Shown here one piece after another: positions 1 through 10,805 of a stretch of DNA of 64,000 bases (its first letter is position 1; every line of letters begins with the position of its first letter). The notes under the pieces are model-generated. The model was given only the letters and a program-made list of their open reading frames with translations, made no database searches and was not told where the DNA came from. Source of the DNA: Mycobacterium pinniadriaticum (GTDB lineage: Bacteria > Actinomycetota > Actinomycetes > Mycobacteriales > Mycobacteriaceae). The DNA lies in contig NZ_JAPJDO010000006.1 of the NCBI RefSeq assembly GCF_026242045.1, positions 124,001 through 188,000 on the forward strand, read 5' to 3'. The position numbers were made by a program, and so were the translations under genes.

Positions 1-98
1 CTGGTCCGCAATGCGGCTCCACCGAGGTAGCCGACCTGGCGCCCGGTCCGGAACGTATAGTCGGGGCGGTTGGCTAACGATTCTCGTCGGGAGGCGAT

Positions 99-947
99 GT
101 GGCGGGTCGACCACTTCACACATTTCAGGTCGTCAGCACCGAGCGATTGGCGCCGCATATGGTGCGCGTCGTGCTTGGTGGCACCGGTTTCGACACGTTC
201 ACGCCCGGTGAGTTCACCGACTCCTACGTGAAGTTCGTGTTCGTGCGCGACGACGTCGACGTCGCGGCTCTGCCGCGGCCACTGACGCTGGACAGTTTCA
301 AGAAGCTGCCGCCCGAGCAGCAGCCCACCGTGCGCACCTACACGGTGCGCCGGGTCGACCCCGAGGCGCGTCAGATCACCGTCGACTTCGTGGTGCACGG
401 TGACCACGGGGTGGCCGGGCCGTGGGCCTCGGCCGCCCAAGCGGGGGACACCATCTATCTGATGGGTCCCGGCGGTGCGTATTCGCCCGACAAGAGGGCC
501 GACTGGCATCTGTTCGCCGGTGATGAGGCCGGCCTGCCCGCGATCAGCGCGGCCCTGGAAGCGTTGCCGTCCAACGCGATCGGGAAGGCCTTCATCGAGG
601 TCGCCGGGCCAGAGGATGAAATCGATTTGGCCGCACCGGAATCGGTCGAGGTCACCTGGATCTACCGCGGCGGGCGCGCCGATCTCGTGGGTGACGACCG
701 GGCCGGCGACAACGCGCCGCTGGTCGAGGCCGTCACCACCGCCCCGTGGCTGCCGGGCCAGGCCCAGGTGTTCATCCACGGGGAAGCCCAGGCCGTCATG
801 CACAACCTGCGGCCCTACATCCGCAAGGAGCGCGGCGTCGACGCCAGGTGGGCCTCGATCTCCGGCTACTGGCGGCGCGGCCGCACCGAGGAGACCTTCC
901 GCCAGTGGAAGCGTGAACTGGCCGAGACCGAAGCCGGCCAGGACTAG
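99..947 (+). CDS. viuB: Siderophore-interacting protein (SIP/ViuB family ferric-siderophore reductase)
   Basis: Predicted cytosolic flavoenzyme that reduces Fe(III) held by an imported siderophore so that iron is released. The 282-residue protein has an N-terminal FAD-binding barrel (about residues 8-125, with the FAD-contacting RTYTVRR at 79-85) and a C-terminal NAD(P)H-binding SIP domain. GTG at 99 is chosen because GGGAGG at 89-94 sits at proper distance. It occupies the position of Rv2895c viuB relative to xerC, although here an MmpS/MmpL pair and other genes lie between. It converges on the mmpL gene with a 4-bp overlap of the two stop regions. Family assignment is firm; the substrate (mycobactin or another siderophore) is inferred. 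Confidence 0.9.
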   Translation: MAGRPLHTFQVVSTERLAPHMVRVVLGGTGFDTFTPGEFTDSYVKFVFVRDDVDVAALPRPLTLDSFKKLPPEQQPTVRTYTVRRVDPEARQITVDFVVHGDHGVAGPWASAAQAGDTIYLMGPGGAYSPDKRADWHLFAGDEAGLPAISAALEALPSNAIGKAFIEVAGPEDEIDLAAPESVEVTWIYRGGRADLVGDDRAGDNAPLVEAVTTAPWLPGQAQVFIHGEAQAVMHNLRPYIRKERGVDARWASISGYWRRGRTEETFRQWKRELAETEAGQD

Positions 948-3924
948 GCTTGGGCCGGCACCTCGGCGTCGTCGCCGGATTCGGGCTCGCTGCTTTCCGG
1001 CTTGGGTGAGATTGCGTGCATCCGCTCGCTGTAGGCCGGGCGTTGGCGGACCCTCAGCGGCCACCAGAACCATGGACCGAGGATGGCCGCGATCGACGGT
1101 GTCATCAGTGATCGCACGATCAACGTATCGAGCAACAACCCGATTCCGATTGTCATGCCGCCCTGACCGACGTTGAGCAGGTCACCGGAGATCATCGAGC
1201 CCATCGTGAAGGCGAACACCAGGCCGGCGGCGGTCACCACGGTTCCGGTGCTGCCCATCGACCGGATGATGCCGGTGTTGATGCCCGCCCCGATCTCCTC
1301 CTTGAACCGCGACACCAGCAACAGGTTGTAGTCGCTGCCGACGGCCATCAGGATGATCACGGCGAACGCCAGCACGATCCAGTTCAGTTCGATGCCGACG
1401 ATCCGTTCGAAGATGAACACCGACAGGCCGAACGCGGCACCCAGTGAGATCACCACCGTACCGACGATCACCATCGACGCCACGAATGCGCGCGTGATGA
1501 TCAGCATGACGATGAAGATCAGCGTCAGAGCGGCGAAGGCGGCGATCATCGTGTCGTACTTGGCGCCCGCCTGCACGTCGCGGTACGTGGCCGCGGTACC
1601 CGTCAGGTAGATGTCCGACCCGGCCAACGCGGTGCCCTTGATGGCCTCGTGCGCCGCCGTGAGCTGATCGTCGACAACCGAGATGCCCTCCTCAGAGGCG
1701 GGATTCACGTCGTGGGTAACGATCAGCCGGGCCGCCTTGCCGTCCGGTGACAGGAACAGCTTCAGACCCTTCTGGAAGTCGGGGTTGGAGAACACCTCCG
1801 GCGGTAGGTAGAAGTAGTCGTCGCTCTTGGACGCGTCGAAGGCTTCACCCATCGCCGTTGCCGTGTCGGTCATCTGCTGCATCTGCTCGATGAGTCCGTC
1901 GAAACTGCTGTGGATGGTCTGCAGGGTGTTCTGCATCGCGGTGGCGGTCGCGATGATCGGCGGGAACTGCGCCACCATCTGGGGAACGAGCGCATCGATG
2001 TCGCCCATGCCGTTGACCATCTTGTCCATGCCGTCGACCATCGCGGTCATGTCGGTCTGCAGCGCGCCCATGTTGTCGCTGAACTTGTCGACGCCGTCCA
2101 TCGCGTCGAACGCCGACCGGATGCCCCAGCACACCGGGATGTTGAAGCAGTGCTCCTCCCAGTAGAAGTAGTTGCGGAACGGGCGGACCTCGTCGTCGAA
2201 ATTGGCGATGTTGTCCCGCATCTCGTCCAGAGTCGCCTTCATGGCGTTCATATCGTCGACGCTGCGGTGCGCCGAGTCCACCATGCCGTTGGCCGACCCG
2301 ACGGTGGTGTGCATCGCGTCAGAGAACTTCACCATGAGCGCCTGCATCCGGTTCATCGACGCGATCATCGTGCTCATGTCGTCACTCATCTTGCTGATGT
2401 CACCGACCCGTTGCTTCAAGAACTGCAGGTTCTGGGTGATCGGCACCGAGGACATGCTGATCTGGTACGGGATGGAGCTGTGTGCGATGGGGGAGCCCAG
2501 CGGTCGGGTGATGCTTTGCACCATCGCGATGCCCTCGATCCGGAACAGTGCCTTGGCGATGCGGTCGAGGACGATCATGTCGGTGGGGTTGCGCATGTCG
2601 TGGTCGGACTCGATGGTCATGATGTCCGGATTGAGTCGGGCTGTGCTGAAGTGCTTTTCGGCCGCCGTGTAGCCGACGTTGGAGGGCACGTCCGCAGGGA
2701 TGTAGCGGCGGTCGTCATAGCTCGTCTTGTAGCCGATCATGGCCAGCAGGCCGAGCAGCACCACACTGGTCGCCGCGGCCAGAATCGGTTTGGGCCAGCG
2801 GACCGTCGCGGTGCCGACCTTGCGCCACCCCTTCGTCTTCATCATCCGCTTGGGATCCAGCAGACCGAACCGGCTGGCCACGACCAGGATGGCGGGGGCG
2901 ACGGTCATCGCGGCCGCGACGACGATGATCAGGGCCATCGCCGACGGGTAGGCCAGCGAGCTGAAGTAGGACAGGCGGGTCAGGCGCAATGTCAGCATGG
3001 CACCGGCGATGGTCAGGCCCGAGCCGAGGATGACGTGGCCGACGCCGTGGAATGCGCTGTAGTAAGCCGATTCCGGGTCCTCGCCGTTCTGTCTGGCTTC
3101 GTGATACCGGCCGATCAGGAAGATCGCGTAGTCGGTGCCGGCTGCGATCGCCAGGGCCGTCATCAGCGGAACCGAGAACGTCGAGAAGTCCATGATCCCG
3201 AGGTGGCCGACCACCGCCACCGCCCCTCGGGCGGAACCCATCTCGATGCCGACGATCGCGAGAATCAACAGCACGGTGCTGACCGATCGGTAGACCAGGG
3301 CCAGCATGATGGTGATGACGATCATCGTGGTGACGGTCATCTTGATCATGCTCTTGTCGCCGATCTCCAGCGCGTCTGTGGTCAGCGGTGCCGGGCCGGT
3401 GACGTAGGCGTGCAGACCCGCTGGTGGCGGCGTCTCGTCGATGATCTTGCGGACGGCGTCGACCGAGTGGTTGCCCTCGGTGCTGCCCTGGTCGCCGGCG
3501 AGGTTGAGCTGGACGTAGGCGGCCTTGCCGTCACTGCTCTGTACCCCTGCGGCGGTGATCATGTCGCCCCAGAAGTCGTGGACGTGCTCCACGTGCTTCT
3601 TGTCGGCGTTGAACTTGCCCACCAGAGTGTCGTAGTAGCGATGCGCCTCGTCGCCCAGGGGCTGGTCGCCCACGAGAACGACCATGGCGATGCTGTCGGA
3701 CGTGGACTCGCCGAACTTCTCGCCCATCCGCTTGGCGGCGATCACCGAGGGCGCGTCCTGCGGCGACATCGACACGGCATTGGCCATACCGACCTTCTCC
3801 ACCTGGGGGACAAGCAGGTTGACGGCGGCGGTGAAGGCCACCCAGACGAGGATGATCGGGACCGCGAGTGCCCGGATAGTGCTGGGGATGCGCGTGCGGG
3901 TGTCTGAGTCCGAGCCGTGCGCGC

Positions 3925-3928
<4 letters not shown>
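944..3928 (-). CDS. MmpL family RND transporter (MmpL4/MmpL5-like)
   Basis: Inner-membrane RND transporter of 994 residues, the length of MmpL4/MmpL5. It has two halves, each with a transmembrane bundle carrying an Asp-Tyr pair expected in the proton relay (AAGTDYAIF in the first half, AVGSDYNLL in the second). Between them is a long Met-rich helical stretch typical of the MmpL4/5 periplasmic coiled coil, with a Cys pair in EEHCFNIPVCW at its tip. The ATG at 3928 is chosen because the mmpS stop overlaps it (ATGA) and the upstream extension is low-complexity Arg-rich frame. The pair MmpS4/L4 and MmpS5/L5 export siderophores in M. tuberculosis; convergent placement beside a siderophore reductase gene suggests the same role, but lipid or drug export cannot be excluded. 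Confidence 0.9.
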
Positions 3929-4769
<841 letters not shown>

Positions 4770-4798
4770 GTGCCGACTCGTCGTTGAAAGGGATTGCG

Positions 4799-4966
4799 AT
4801 GTGTCGTTCTGTCAAGTGCCGTGAGTGTGGAAAGACCACCTGGGCAGGGTGCGGTATGCATGTCGACGCCGTTCGGCGCAGCGTGCCCGCGGGCCAGTGG
4901 TGCGGTGGTCATGCGAGCAGCCAGTCCACGGCATCGCGCTGGAGCCTGTTCAAGCGCAAGAAGTAG
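4799..4966 (+). CDS. Small Cys-rich, probably zinc- or thiol-binding protein
   Basis: A 55-residue cytosolic protein with Cys at 2, 7, 10, 18 and 35 and His at 21 and 38, spaced like a small zinc ribbon (CRECGK, then WAGCG, then WCGGH). The C-terminus is basic (FKRKK). AAAGGGA precedes ATG at 4799, 29 bp after the CsoR-like stop, so the two are probably one operon. I recall similar short proteins in many actinobacteria but no experimentally assigned function. The Cys content together with a thiol-type regulator suggests a role in sulfur or metal handling; this is inference. Confidence 0.75.
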   Translation: MCRSVKCRECGKTTWAGCGMHVDAVRRSVPAGQWCGGHASSQSTASRWSLFKRKK

Positions 4967-4985
4967 AGCGACAGGAAATATCACG

Positions 4986-5432
4986 ATGGCGAGACTGGTC
5001 AGCATTGGCCTGGCCGCGGTGGCCTCGATGGCGATTCTGGTTTCGGCGACCGCTGTCGCCGGCGCCGACGCCACCGATGACTACCCGATCCCCAACCGGA
5101 TCCTGCGCACATCGTGCACCGCCGAACAGATCATGGCGGCGGCGCGTGATGTCGCTCCGGTCTACTACGAGCGCTACATGATCGACTACGGCAACAAGTC
5201 ACCCGAGTTGCACCAGGCCGTTCAGGACCGGATCCACTGGTTCTTCGCCATGGACTACCCCGGACGCCGGCAATATTCGCAAGACACCGCGACCAACGCC
5301 TTCTACGAGCCGCTGTCGTGGCAGTGGCCCAACTGGGCGAAGTTGTTCTTCAACAACAAGGGCGTGGCCGCGCACACCACCGACGTGTGCGCGCTCTACC
5401 CGCCCCATGACGAATCAGTCTGGAGCCGTTAG
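4986..5432 (+). CDS. Secreted DUF5078 family protein
   Basis: A 148-residue exported protein with a Sec signal peptide (about residues 1-27, ending near VAGADA) and a mature domain rich in aromatic residues (for example YYERYMIDYGN and WQWPNWAKLFF), with two Cys likely to form a disulfide (RTSC near the start of the domain and TDVCALY near the end). It matches the mycobacterial DUF5078 secreted family, whose function is unknown. ATG at 4986 follows the previous stop by 19 bp after GACAGGAAAT, so it could be read through from the CsoR-like operon. Confidence 0.8.
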   Translation: MARLVSIGLAAVASMAILVSATAVAGADATDDYPIPNRILRTSCTAEQIMAAARDVAPVYYERYMIDYGNKSPELHQAVQDRIHWFFAMDYPGRRQYSQDTATNAFYEPLSWQWPNWAKLFFNNKGVAAHTTDVCALYPPHDESVWSR

Positions 5433-5501
5433 GCGTTGGTACCCGGGCCTTCGATCGCGTAACACGCTAACCTCTGGGGAGATCCTGGAGGAGTGATGTG
5501 A

Positions 5502-6647
5502 GTGGTCTTGCGGTGGTATTCACTGCTGATGGTGTCGGCTCTCGTTTGGCTGGTTGGTATGGCGCCTACGGTCGCACCGCGCGCAGGAGCGCAACCGGGT
5601 TCTGACAGCGACCCGCGACAAGTCACCGTCGCAGTCCACACCCTCGAGCCCTTCGTCATGAAGACGAAGGCCGGGGAGTGGACCGGGTTCAGCATCGATC
5701 TGTGGACCGAGATCGCCAACCGTCTGGGCTGGAGCACCGAGTATCTCGACACCGGCGACGTCAGGGGCCAATTGGCGGCAGTGACCGACGATCGCGCCGA
5801 TCTGGCGGTCGGTGCGATCTCGTTGACCGCCCAGCGAGAACAGTCTTTCGACTTCTCCCAGCCGACGCTGGACGCCGGTCTCCAGATCATGGTGCCGGTG
5901 CACCACACTCGGGCCTCGGTCCCCGGTCTCGGCGGCTACCTCGATCTGCTGTTCAGCCGAACGATGCTGATCTGGCTCAGCGCGGCGATCGTCGTCAGCG
6001 TGATACCCGCGCATGTGTTCTGGCTGATCGAGCGGCGCAGTGCGAACCCAGTGGTCGCGCGGTCCTACTTTCCCGGCATCGTCCAGGCGTTCGGCTGGGG
6101 GATCGGGTCGCTGGTCGGAAAGAACAGCAGGCTGCCGACGAGAGTCACGACGCGTGCGCTGGCGATCCTGTGGGGATTCGCGGGCATCGTCTTCGTGTCG
6201 TTTTACTCGGCGAACCTCAGCGCCACGTTGACCGTGGCCAAGTTGGAGTCCAAGATCGCCGGCCCGGCGGATCTGTACGGCAAGTCAGTGGCCACGGTCG
6301 CCGACACCACTGCCGCGTCGTACCTGCGCGACATGGGCATCGACGCGACCGAAACCCGCACGATCGACGACTGCTACCACCTGTTGGAGACCGAAGGCTA
6401 CGACGCTGTGGTGTTCGACGCACCGGTGCTCCGGTACTACGCCGCCCACCGCGGCGAAGGGGTCGCTGCGCTGGCCGGGCCGGTGTTCCAGGACGAAAGC
6501 CAGGGCTACGTGTTCGCCATCAACAGTCCCTTGCGTAAGCCGATCAACCAAACGCTGTTCCGGATGCGCGAGGACGGCACCTACAACCTGATCAAGGAGA
6601 AATGGTTCGGCGACGACGAAGCGGTCTCGGCGAACAACCCGAATTAG
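5502..6647 (+). CDS. Bacterial ionotropic glutamate receptor-like ligand-gated channel
   Basis: A 381-residue protein with the full GluR topology: signal peptide (1-30), extracytoplasmic S1 lobe (41-145), M1 helix (about 154-176), re-entrant pore segment (188-205), M3 helix (218-244) and S2 lobe (252-372). M3 ends in [13 protein letters not shown], the counterpart of the eukaryotic SYTANLAAFLTV gate. R112 in [14 protein letters not shown] matches the ligand alpha-carboxylate Arg, and D306 sits where the amino-group acid is expected. The pore loop [17 protein letters not shown] lacks the potassium-filter TVGYG of cyanobacterial GluR0. GTG at 5502 follows GGAGGAG. Automatic pipelines would usually call this a substrate-binding protein. 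Amino-acid ligand and cation flow are inferred. Confidence 0.8.
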   Translation: MVLRWYSLLMVSALVWLVGMAPTVAPRAGAQPGSDSDPRQVTVAVHTLEPFVMKTKAGEWTGFSIDLWTEIANRLGWSTEYLDTGDVRGQLAAVTDDRADLAVGAISLTAQREQSFDFSQPTLDAGLQIMVPVHHTRASVPGLGGYLDLLFSRTMLIWLSAAIVVSVIPAHVFWLIERRSANPVVARSYFPGIVQAFGWGIGSLVGKNSRLPTRVTTRALAILWGFAGIVFVSFYSANLSATLTVAKLESKIAGPADLYGKSVATVADTTAASYLRDMGIDATETRTIDDCYHLLETEGYDAVVFDAPVLRYYAAHRGEGVAALAGPVFQDESQGYVFAINSPLRKPINQTLFRMREDGTYNLIKEKWFGDDEAVSANNPN

Positions 6648-6712
6648 GACATCCGCTCGGACACGCCGTGACGTCTCGCGGGAAAGCCGGCGCCATCTGC
6701 GACCGTAGGGGA

Positions 6713-7630
6713 GTGGACCCCGGCGACTACACGGAGATCCTCGACGAGTACGCCGAGCATCTCGCGCTGGAGCGCGCCCGCTCCGAGCACACCCGTCGGG
6801 CCTACCTCGCCGACTTGAAGTCACTGTTCGCCTTCCTCGACGAACGCGCTCCCGGCGCCGGGCTGGCGGGCCTGAGCCTGCCGATCCTTCGTTCATGGCT
6901 GGCCGCGCAATCGGCTGCCGGGGCGGCCCGCACGACGTTGGCCCGCCGCACCTCGGCGGTCAAGACGTTCACCGCCTGGGCCACCCGGCGCGGCTTGCTC
7001 GCCGACGACCCGGCGGCGCGCCTGCAGCTGCCCAAGGCCCGCCGTACCCTGCCCTCGGTCTTGCGTCAGGACCAGGCGCTGGCGGCGATGGCCGCCGCGG
7101 ATCTTGGCGCCCAAGAGGGGGACCCGCTGGCGCTGCGCGACCGGCTGATCGTCGAACTGCTCTACGCCACCGGGATCCGCGTCAGCGAGCTGTGCGGCCT
7201 GGACATCGACGACGTCGACATCGGCCGGCGGTTGCTGCGCGTGCTGGGCAAGGGCAACAAGCAGCGCACCGTCCCGTTCGGGGCGCCGGCACTGGCCGCT
7301 CTGGCGGCGTGGCTTGCTGACGGCCGGCCCGAACTGGCCACCGCCGATTCCGGCCCGGCGCTGCTGTTGGGCATCCGGGGCCGGCGGCTGGACCCGCGCC
7401 AAGCCCGCACGGTGGTGCACCAGACCATGTCCGCGGTCGACGGCGCGCCCGACATCGGCCCACACGGTCTGCGGCACAGCGCGGCCACGCATCTGCTGGA
7501 AGGCGGCGCCGACCTGCGGATCGTCCAGGAGATCCTGGGGCATTCGACGCTGGCCACCACGCAGCTCTACACCCATGTGACCGTCGCGCGCCTGCGCGCC
7601 GTCCACGACCAGGCTCACCCCCGAGCGTGA
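6713..7630 (+). CDS. xerC: Tyrosine recombinase XerC
   Basis: Site-specific recombinase that, with XerD, resolves chromosome dimers at dif. The 305-residue protein has an N-terminal SAM-like core-binding domain (about 8-95) and a C-terminal catalytic domain carrying the tyrosine-recombinase set: Arg in GIRVSEL (about 156), Lys in GKGNKQR, HGLR (about 251-254), His in LGHST and the nucleophile Tyr in QLYTH (about 285). GTG at 6713 gives the usual length and follows TAGGGGA; a longer reading from GTG 6668 lacks family support. Gene position matches Rv2894c. It converges on selO with 2 bp between stops. Confidence 0.93.
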   Translation: MDPGDYTEILDEYAEHLALERARSEHTRRAYLADLKSLFAFLDERAPGAGLAGLSLPILRSWLAAQSAAGAARTTLARRTSAVKTFTAWATRRGLLADDPAARLQLPKARRTLPSVLRQDQALAAMAAADLGAQEGDPLALRDRLIVELLYATGIRVSELCGLDIDDVDIGRRLLRVLGKGNKQRTVPFGAPALAALAAWLADGRPELATADSGPALLLGIRGRRLDPRQARTVVHQTMSAVDGAPDIGPHGLRHSAATHLLEGGADLRIVQEILGHSTLATTQLYTHVTVARLRAVHDQAHPRA

Positions 7631-7632
7631 AC

Positions 7633-9063
7633 CTAAGTGCCGCAGAAGGTTTGAAAGCAACGCCCGAACTCGTCGGGGGCGGGTTCGGCGTACCGCTCGC
7701 AACCCTCCCGCTCGTCGTATGGCGAACTGATCACCGCCAGTAGCCGGTCGAACGGTTCCATGTCACCCGACGCGGCCGCGGCCAACGCCTCTTCGACCAG
7801 GTGATTGCGCGGAATGTAGACGGGGTTGACCCCTTGCATCGCCTCGAGGTCGGGATCAAGGCGGCGCCACCGGGTCGCCCAGGCCTCGAATGGTGGCTCG
7901 ACTTCGTCGCCCGCGAGCCGGCGGAAGAACGAGGTGTAGTCGATACGCTCGGACCCGAGCAACTCGGACAGTTCGTCGACGAGTTGCTGGGCAACCCCAT
8001 CGTCGACCGCATCGCCCAAGCCGAGTTTCCGGCGCATGCCCGCCGACCACGCCGCTGTGTACAGCTGCGGAAATTCCTGCACAGACGTGGTTGCCAGCGC
8101 GAGCGCCTGCTCCTGATCATCGGCGATCAGCGGGAGCAGCGCTTCGGCGAAACGCGCCAGATTCCATCCGGCAACGGCCGGCTGGTTGCCATATGCGTAC
8201 CGGCCCCACGAATCGATCGAGCTGAACACGGTCTTGGGGTCGAAGGCGTCCATGAATGCACACGGGCCGTAGTCGATGGTCTCGCCCGAGATCGTCATGT
8301 TGTCGGTGTTCATCACGCCGTGGATGAACCCGACGAGCATCCACTGCGCGATGAGGTCTGCTTGGGCGGCCACCACCGAGTCGAGCAGCGCCAGATACGG
8401 ATTTTCCGCGTGGACGGCGGCAGGGTAGTGCCTGCTGATCGCGTGGTCGGCGAGGCGGCGCAACAACGCGAGATCACCCGCGGCCGCGACATATTGGAAG
8501 CTGCCCACGCGTAGATGACTGGCTGCGACGCGGGCGAGCACGGCGCCGTCCAGCAGGGTCTCACGCTGGGCGGGGCGCCCGGTAGCGACGACGGACAGTG
8601 CGCGGGTGGTGGGAATGCCCAGCGCGGCCATCGCTTCGCTGATCAGGTATTCGCGCAACATCGGGCCAACCGCCGCCAGACCGTCACCGCCGCGTGCGAA
8701 CGGCGTCCGCCCCGACCCCTTCAGATGCAGATCGCGCAGCTGGTCTCGGGCGTCGATCAGTTCACCCAACAGCAAGGCGCGACCGTCGCCGAGGCGGGGC
8801 ACCCAGCCACCGAACTGGTGGCCGGCATACCCCTGCGCGACAGGCTGCGCGTCCGCCGGCACTCGGGTCCCGACCAGCAGACCGATCCCGTCGGAGCTGC
8901 GCAGCCACCCAGGATCGAGCCGCAAATCGGCGGCAAGCGATTCGTTGAGTACGAGCAGCCGCGGATCAGGAGTGGATTCGGCCTGCCAACGCACGGCGAG
9001 TTCGGGCAGTTCGGTGGCGAATCGATGGTCGAGAACGGCGGTCGAGCCGGGCGCAATGCTCAT
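7633..9063 (-). CDS. selO: Protein adenylyltransferase SelO (YdiU/UPF0061)
   Basis: A 476-residue pseudokinase-fold enzyme that AMPylates proteins, linked in other bacteria to redox stress. Visible family blocks are [34 protein letters not shown] with the ATP-handling Lys, [19 protein letters not shown], and [20 protein letters not shown], which carries the metal-binding Asn/Asp. The protein ends in CFQTFCGT, with a Cys at the C-terminal position where eukaryotic SelO has selenocysteine. ATG at 9063 is used; an adjacent GTG at 9066 is possible. It is convergent with xerC and followed upstream by a large hairpin. Confidence 0.92.
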   Translation of the reverse strand: MSIAPGSTAVLDHRFATELPELAVRWQAESTPDPRLLVLNESLAADLRLDPGWLRSSDGIGLLVGTRVPADAQPVAQGYAGHQFGGWVPRLGDGRALLLGELIDARDQLRDLHLKGSGRTPFARGGDGLAAVGPMLREYLISEAMAALGIPTTRALSVVATGRPAQRETLLDGAVLARVAASHLRVGSFQYVAAAGDLALLRRLADHAISRHYPAAVHAENPYLALLDSVVAAQADLIAQWMLVGFIHGVMNTDNMTISGETIDYGPCAFMDAFDPKTVFSSIDSWGRYAYGNQPAVAGWNLARFAEALLPLIADDQEQALALATTSVQEFPQLYTAAWSAGMRRKLGLGDAVDDGVAQQLVDELSELLGSERIDYTSFFRRLAGDEVEPPFEAWATRWRRLDPDLEAMQGVNPVYIPRNHLVEEALAAAASGDMEPFDRLLAVISSPYDEREGCERYAEPAPDEFGRCFQTFCGT

Positions 9064-9116
9064 CACCAGCCAGCGTACGTACGCTCACCGGCGAAGCCCA
9101 GCGCAGCTGAAGCGTG

Positions 9117-9174
9117 CGAGTAGACGCAAAATCGCACGATTTCGCACGCAGTTGTGCGATTTTGCGTCTACTCG
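9117..9174. repeat. Dispersed palindrome, copy A (perfect 21-bp arms)
   Basis: Perfect inverted repeat: 21-bp arms at 9117-9137 and 9154-9174 around a 16-base loop, ending in CGAGTAGACGCAAAA and its complement. It starts 10 bp past the M23 peptidase stop on the minus strand, so it may end that transcript. The arm sequence recurs near 39.75 kb and 49.6 kb, which marks it as a dispersed element rather than an ordinary terminator. Confidence 0.85.
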
Positions 9175-9184
9175 CGGAAGGTGC

Positions 9185-9676
9185 TCAGCCCGCCAGCGGC
9201 TTGAGCCGGATCGGCGTACTCGCCAGCAGACCCAGCGGGTCGACGTAGTCGGCCCGTGAGGCCGGGCCCCACATGGCACCCCAATGCAGGCAGGCGGCCG
9301 CCGGACAACCCGGATGCCCGGGCCGCAGCTCGCCCAGCACCGTCGACGTGTCAACGAGCTGGCCCACCCGCACTGCCGCATCGACCGGCTCGTAGCTGGT
9401 CCGCAACCCGCCGGCGTGGGCGAGTGACACCACCGGGCGCCCGGCCAGCTCACCGGCGAACACCACCGTCGCCGGGCCCGCCGCATAGACCGGCATCCCC
9501 GCAATCCCGGCCAGGTCCACCCCGCGATGGCCCCGTTGCCAGTTCGGTGACGGCGCATCGAAGGCCCGGGTCACCGCCGGCGGCGGCCGCAGCGGCCAGT
9601 CCAGCCGTCCGGATTCGGCCACGCTGGTCCCCGCGGACAGCAGCACAGCGGCGCAGACCACGGCAATGACGCGCAT
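9185..9676 (-). CDS. Secreted M23 family metallopeptidase (Rv2891-like)
   Basis: Small exported peptidase-fold protein (163 residues) expected to act on peptidoglycan cross-bridges. Signal peptide about 1-21 (ending SVAES), then an M23/LytM domain. The zinc site shows HRGVDLAG (HxxxD), but the usual HxH is only CLHWGAM, with a single His, so catalytic competence is uncertain. Two Cys (GCPAAAC) flank this site. ATG at 9676 is used; GTG at 9679 is adjacent. It is divergent from rpsB across a 282-bp region in which I see no convincing operator. Order matches Rv2891 next to rpsB. Confidence 0.82.
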   Translation of the reverse strand: MRVIAVVCAAVLLSAGTSVAESGRLDWPLRPPPAVTRAFDAPSPNWQRGHRGVDLAGIAGMPVYAAGPATVVFAGELAGRPVVSLAHAGGLRTSYEPVDAAVRVGQLVDTSTVLGELRPGHPGCPAAACLHWGAMWGPASRADYVDPLGLLASTPIRLKPLAG

Positions 9677-9958
9677 CACCCCAGTTCAGCGTCCTGCCTG
9701 GACTGCGAAAAGGCCCGGAATGCCAGGCTGTGGACCGTCCCCGCGCTGTGGACAAAGCACCCGTTGCGGCGGTGTAAACTTTGATCCGCAACTCGCGCGA
9801 GCGGGTTGACTTCGCGCGTCTGTCCCGCAAGTCCGCTACATCGACTTGCACCACGTATGCCGGTTGGTCCCGTCCGCGGGTCGGCATGCCTCAGGCGCCA
9901 GGGCTTGGCTTCACCCGAAGCCGGGCGACAACCGACAACATATAGAGGTATAGCCAAC

Positions 9959-10786
9959 ATGGCTGTCGTAACCATGAAGCAGCTGCTGGACAGCGGCACG
10001 CACTTCGGGCATCAGACCCGACGCTGGAACCCCAAGATGAAGCGGTTCATCTTCACCGACCGCAACGGCATCTACATCATCGATCTTCAGCAGACGCTGA
10101 CCTACATCGATCAGGCTTACGAGTTCGTCAAGGAGACCGTCGCCCACGGCGGCAGCATCCTGTTCGTCGGCACCAAGAAGCAGGCCCAGGAGTCCATCGC
10201 CGACGAGGCCACCCGCGTCGGCATGCCCTACGTGAACCAGCGCTGGCTGGGCGGCATGCTGACCAACTTCTCCACCGTGCACAAGCGTCTGCAGCGCCTC
10301 AAGGAACTCGAGGCCATGGAGCAGACCGGTGGCTTCGAGGGTCGCACCAAGAAGGAAATCCTGATGCTGACCCGCGAGAAGAACAAGCTCGAGCGCAGCC
10401 TCGGCGGTATTCGCGACATGCAGAAGGTGCCCTCGGCGATCTGGGTCGTCGACACCAACAAGGAACACCTCGCCGTCAGCGAAGCCATCAAGCTGGGCAT
10501 CCCGGTCATCGCGATCCTGGACACCAACTGCGATCCCGACCAGGTCAACTACCCGATCCCGGGTAACGACGACGCCATCCGCTCGGCGGCCCTGCTGACC
10601 AAGGTCATCGCCTCCGCGGTGGCCGAGGGCCTGCAGGCCCGCGCCGGCGTCGGCTCGGGCGACAAGCAAGAGGCCGCAGCCGAGCCGCTCGCCGAGTGGG
10701 AGCAGGAGCTGCTGGCCAGTGCAACCGCGTCGGCCCCCAATGACGCTGGGTCGGTCGCGACTGAAACCACAACCGACGCTTCTTGA
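9959..10786 (+). CDS. rpsB: 30S ribosomal protein S2
   Basis: Ribosomal protein S2, needed for late 30S assembly and S1 docking. The 275-residue protein starts [19 protein letters not shown] and carries the family blocks WLGGMLTNF and [19 protein letters not shown], with an acidic Ala/Ser-rich tail usual in mycobacteria. ATG at 9959 is fixed by the conserved N-terminus; upstream in-frame codons belong to the leader. The leader has TATAGAGGTATAG immediately before the start, an unusually A/T-rich translation initiation region. It is followed after 19 bp by tsf, the classic rpsB-tsf operon. Confidence 0.98.
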   Translation: MAVVTMKQLLDSGTHFGHQTRRWNPKMKRFIFTDRNGIYIIDLQQTLTYIDQAYEFVKETVAHGGSILFVGTKKQAQESIADEATRVGMPYVNQRWLGGMLTNFSTVHKRLQRLKELEAMEQTGGFEGRTKKEILMLTREKNKLERSLGGIRDMQKVPSAIWVVDTNKEHLAVSEAIKLGIPVIAILDTNCDPDQVNYPIPGNDDAIRSAALLTKVIASAVAEGLQARAGVGSGDKQEAAAEPLAEWEQELLASATASAPNDAGSVATETTTDAS

Positions 10787-10805
10787 GTTTTTAGGGAAGG
10801 GCTAC

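Noticed and set aside
70..78. TTGGCTAAC before viuB, part of an IdeR iron box
   Set aside because: Only about 9 of 19 positions match the TTAGGTTAGGCTAACCTAA consensus by my alignment; the left half is missing.
1910..3907. A 665-codon open frame opposite mmpL
   Set aside because: It is antisense to a clear MmpL gene, is His/Asp/Val/Gly-rich as expected from reverse reading of high-GC codons, and has no family features.
9680..9958. Promoter with TAAACT at 9775-9780 for rpsB
   Set aside because: The best -35-like match (TGGACA) is 20 bases away, outside normal spacing; left unassigned.
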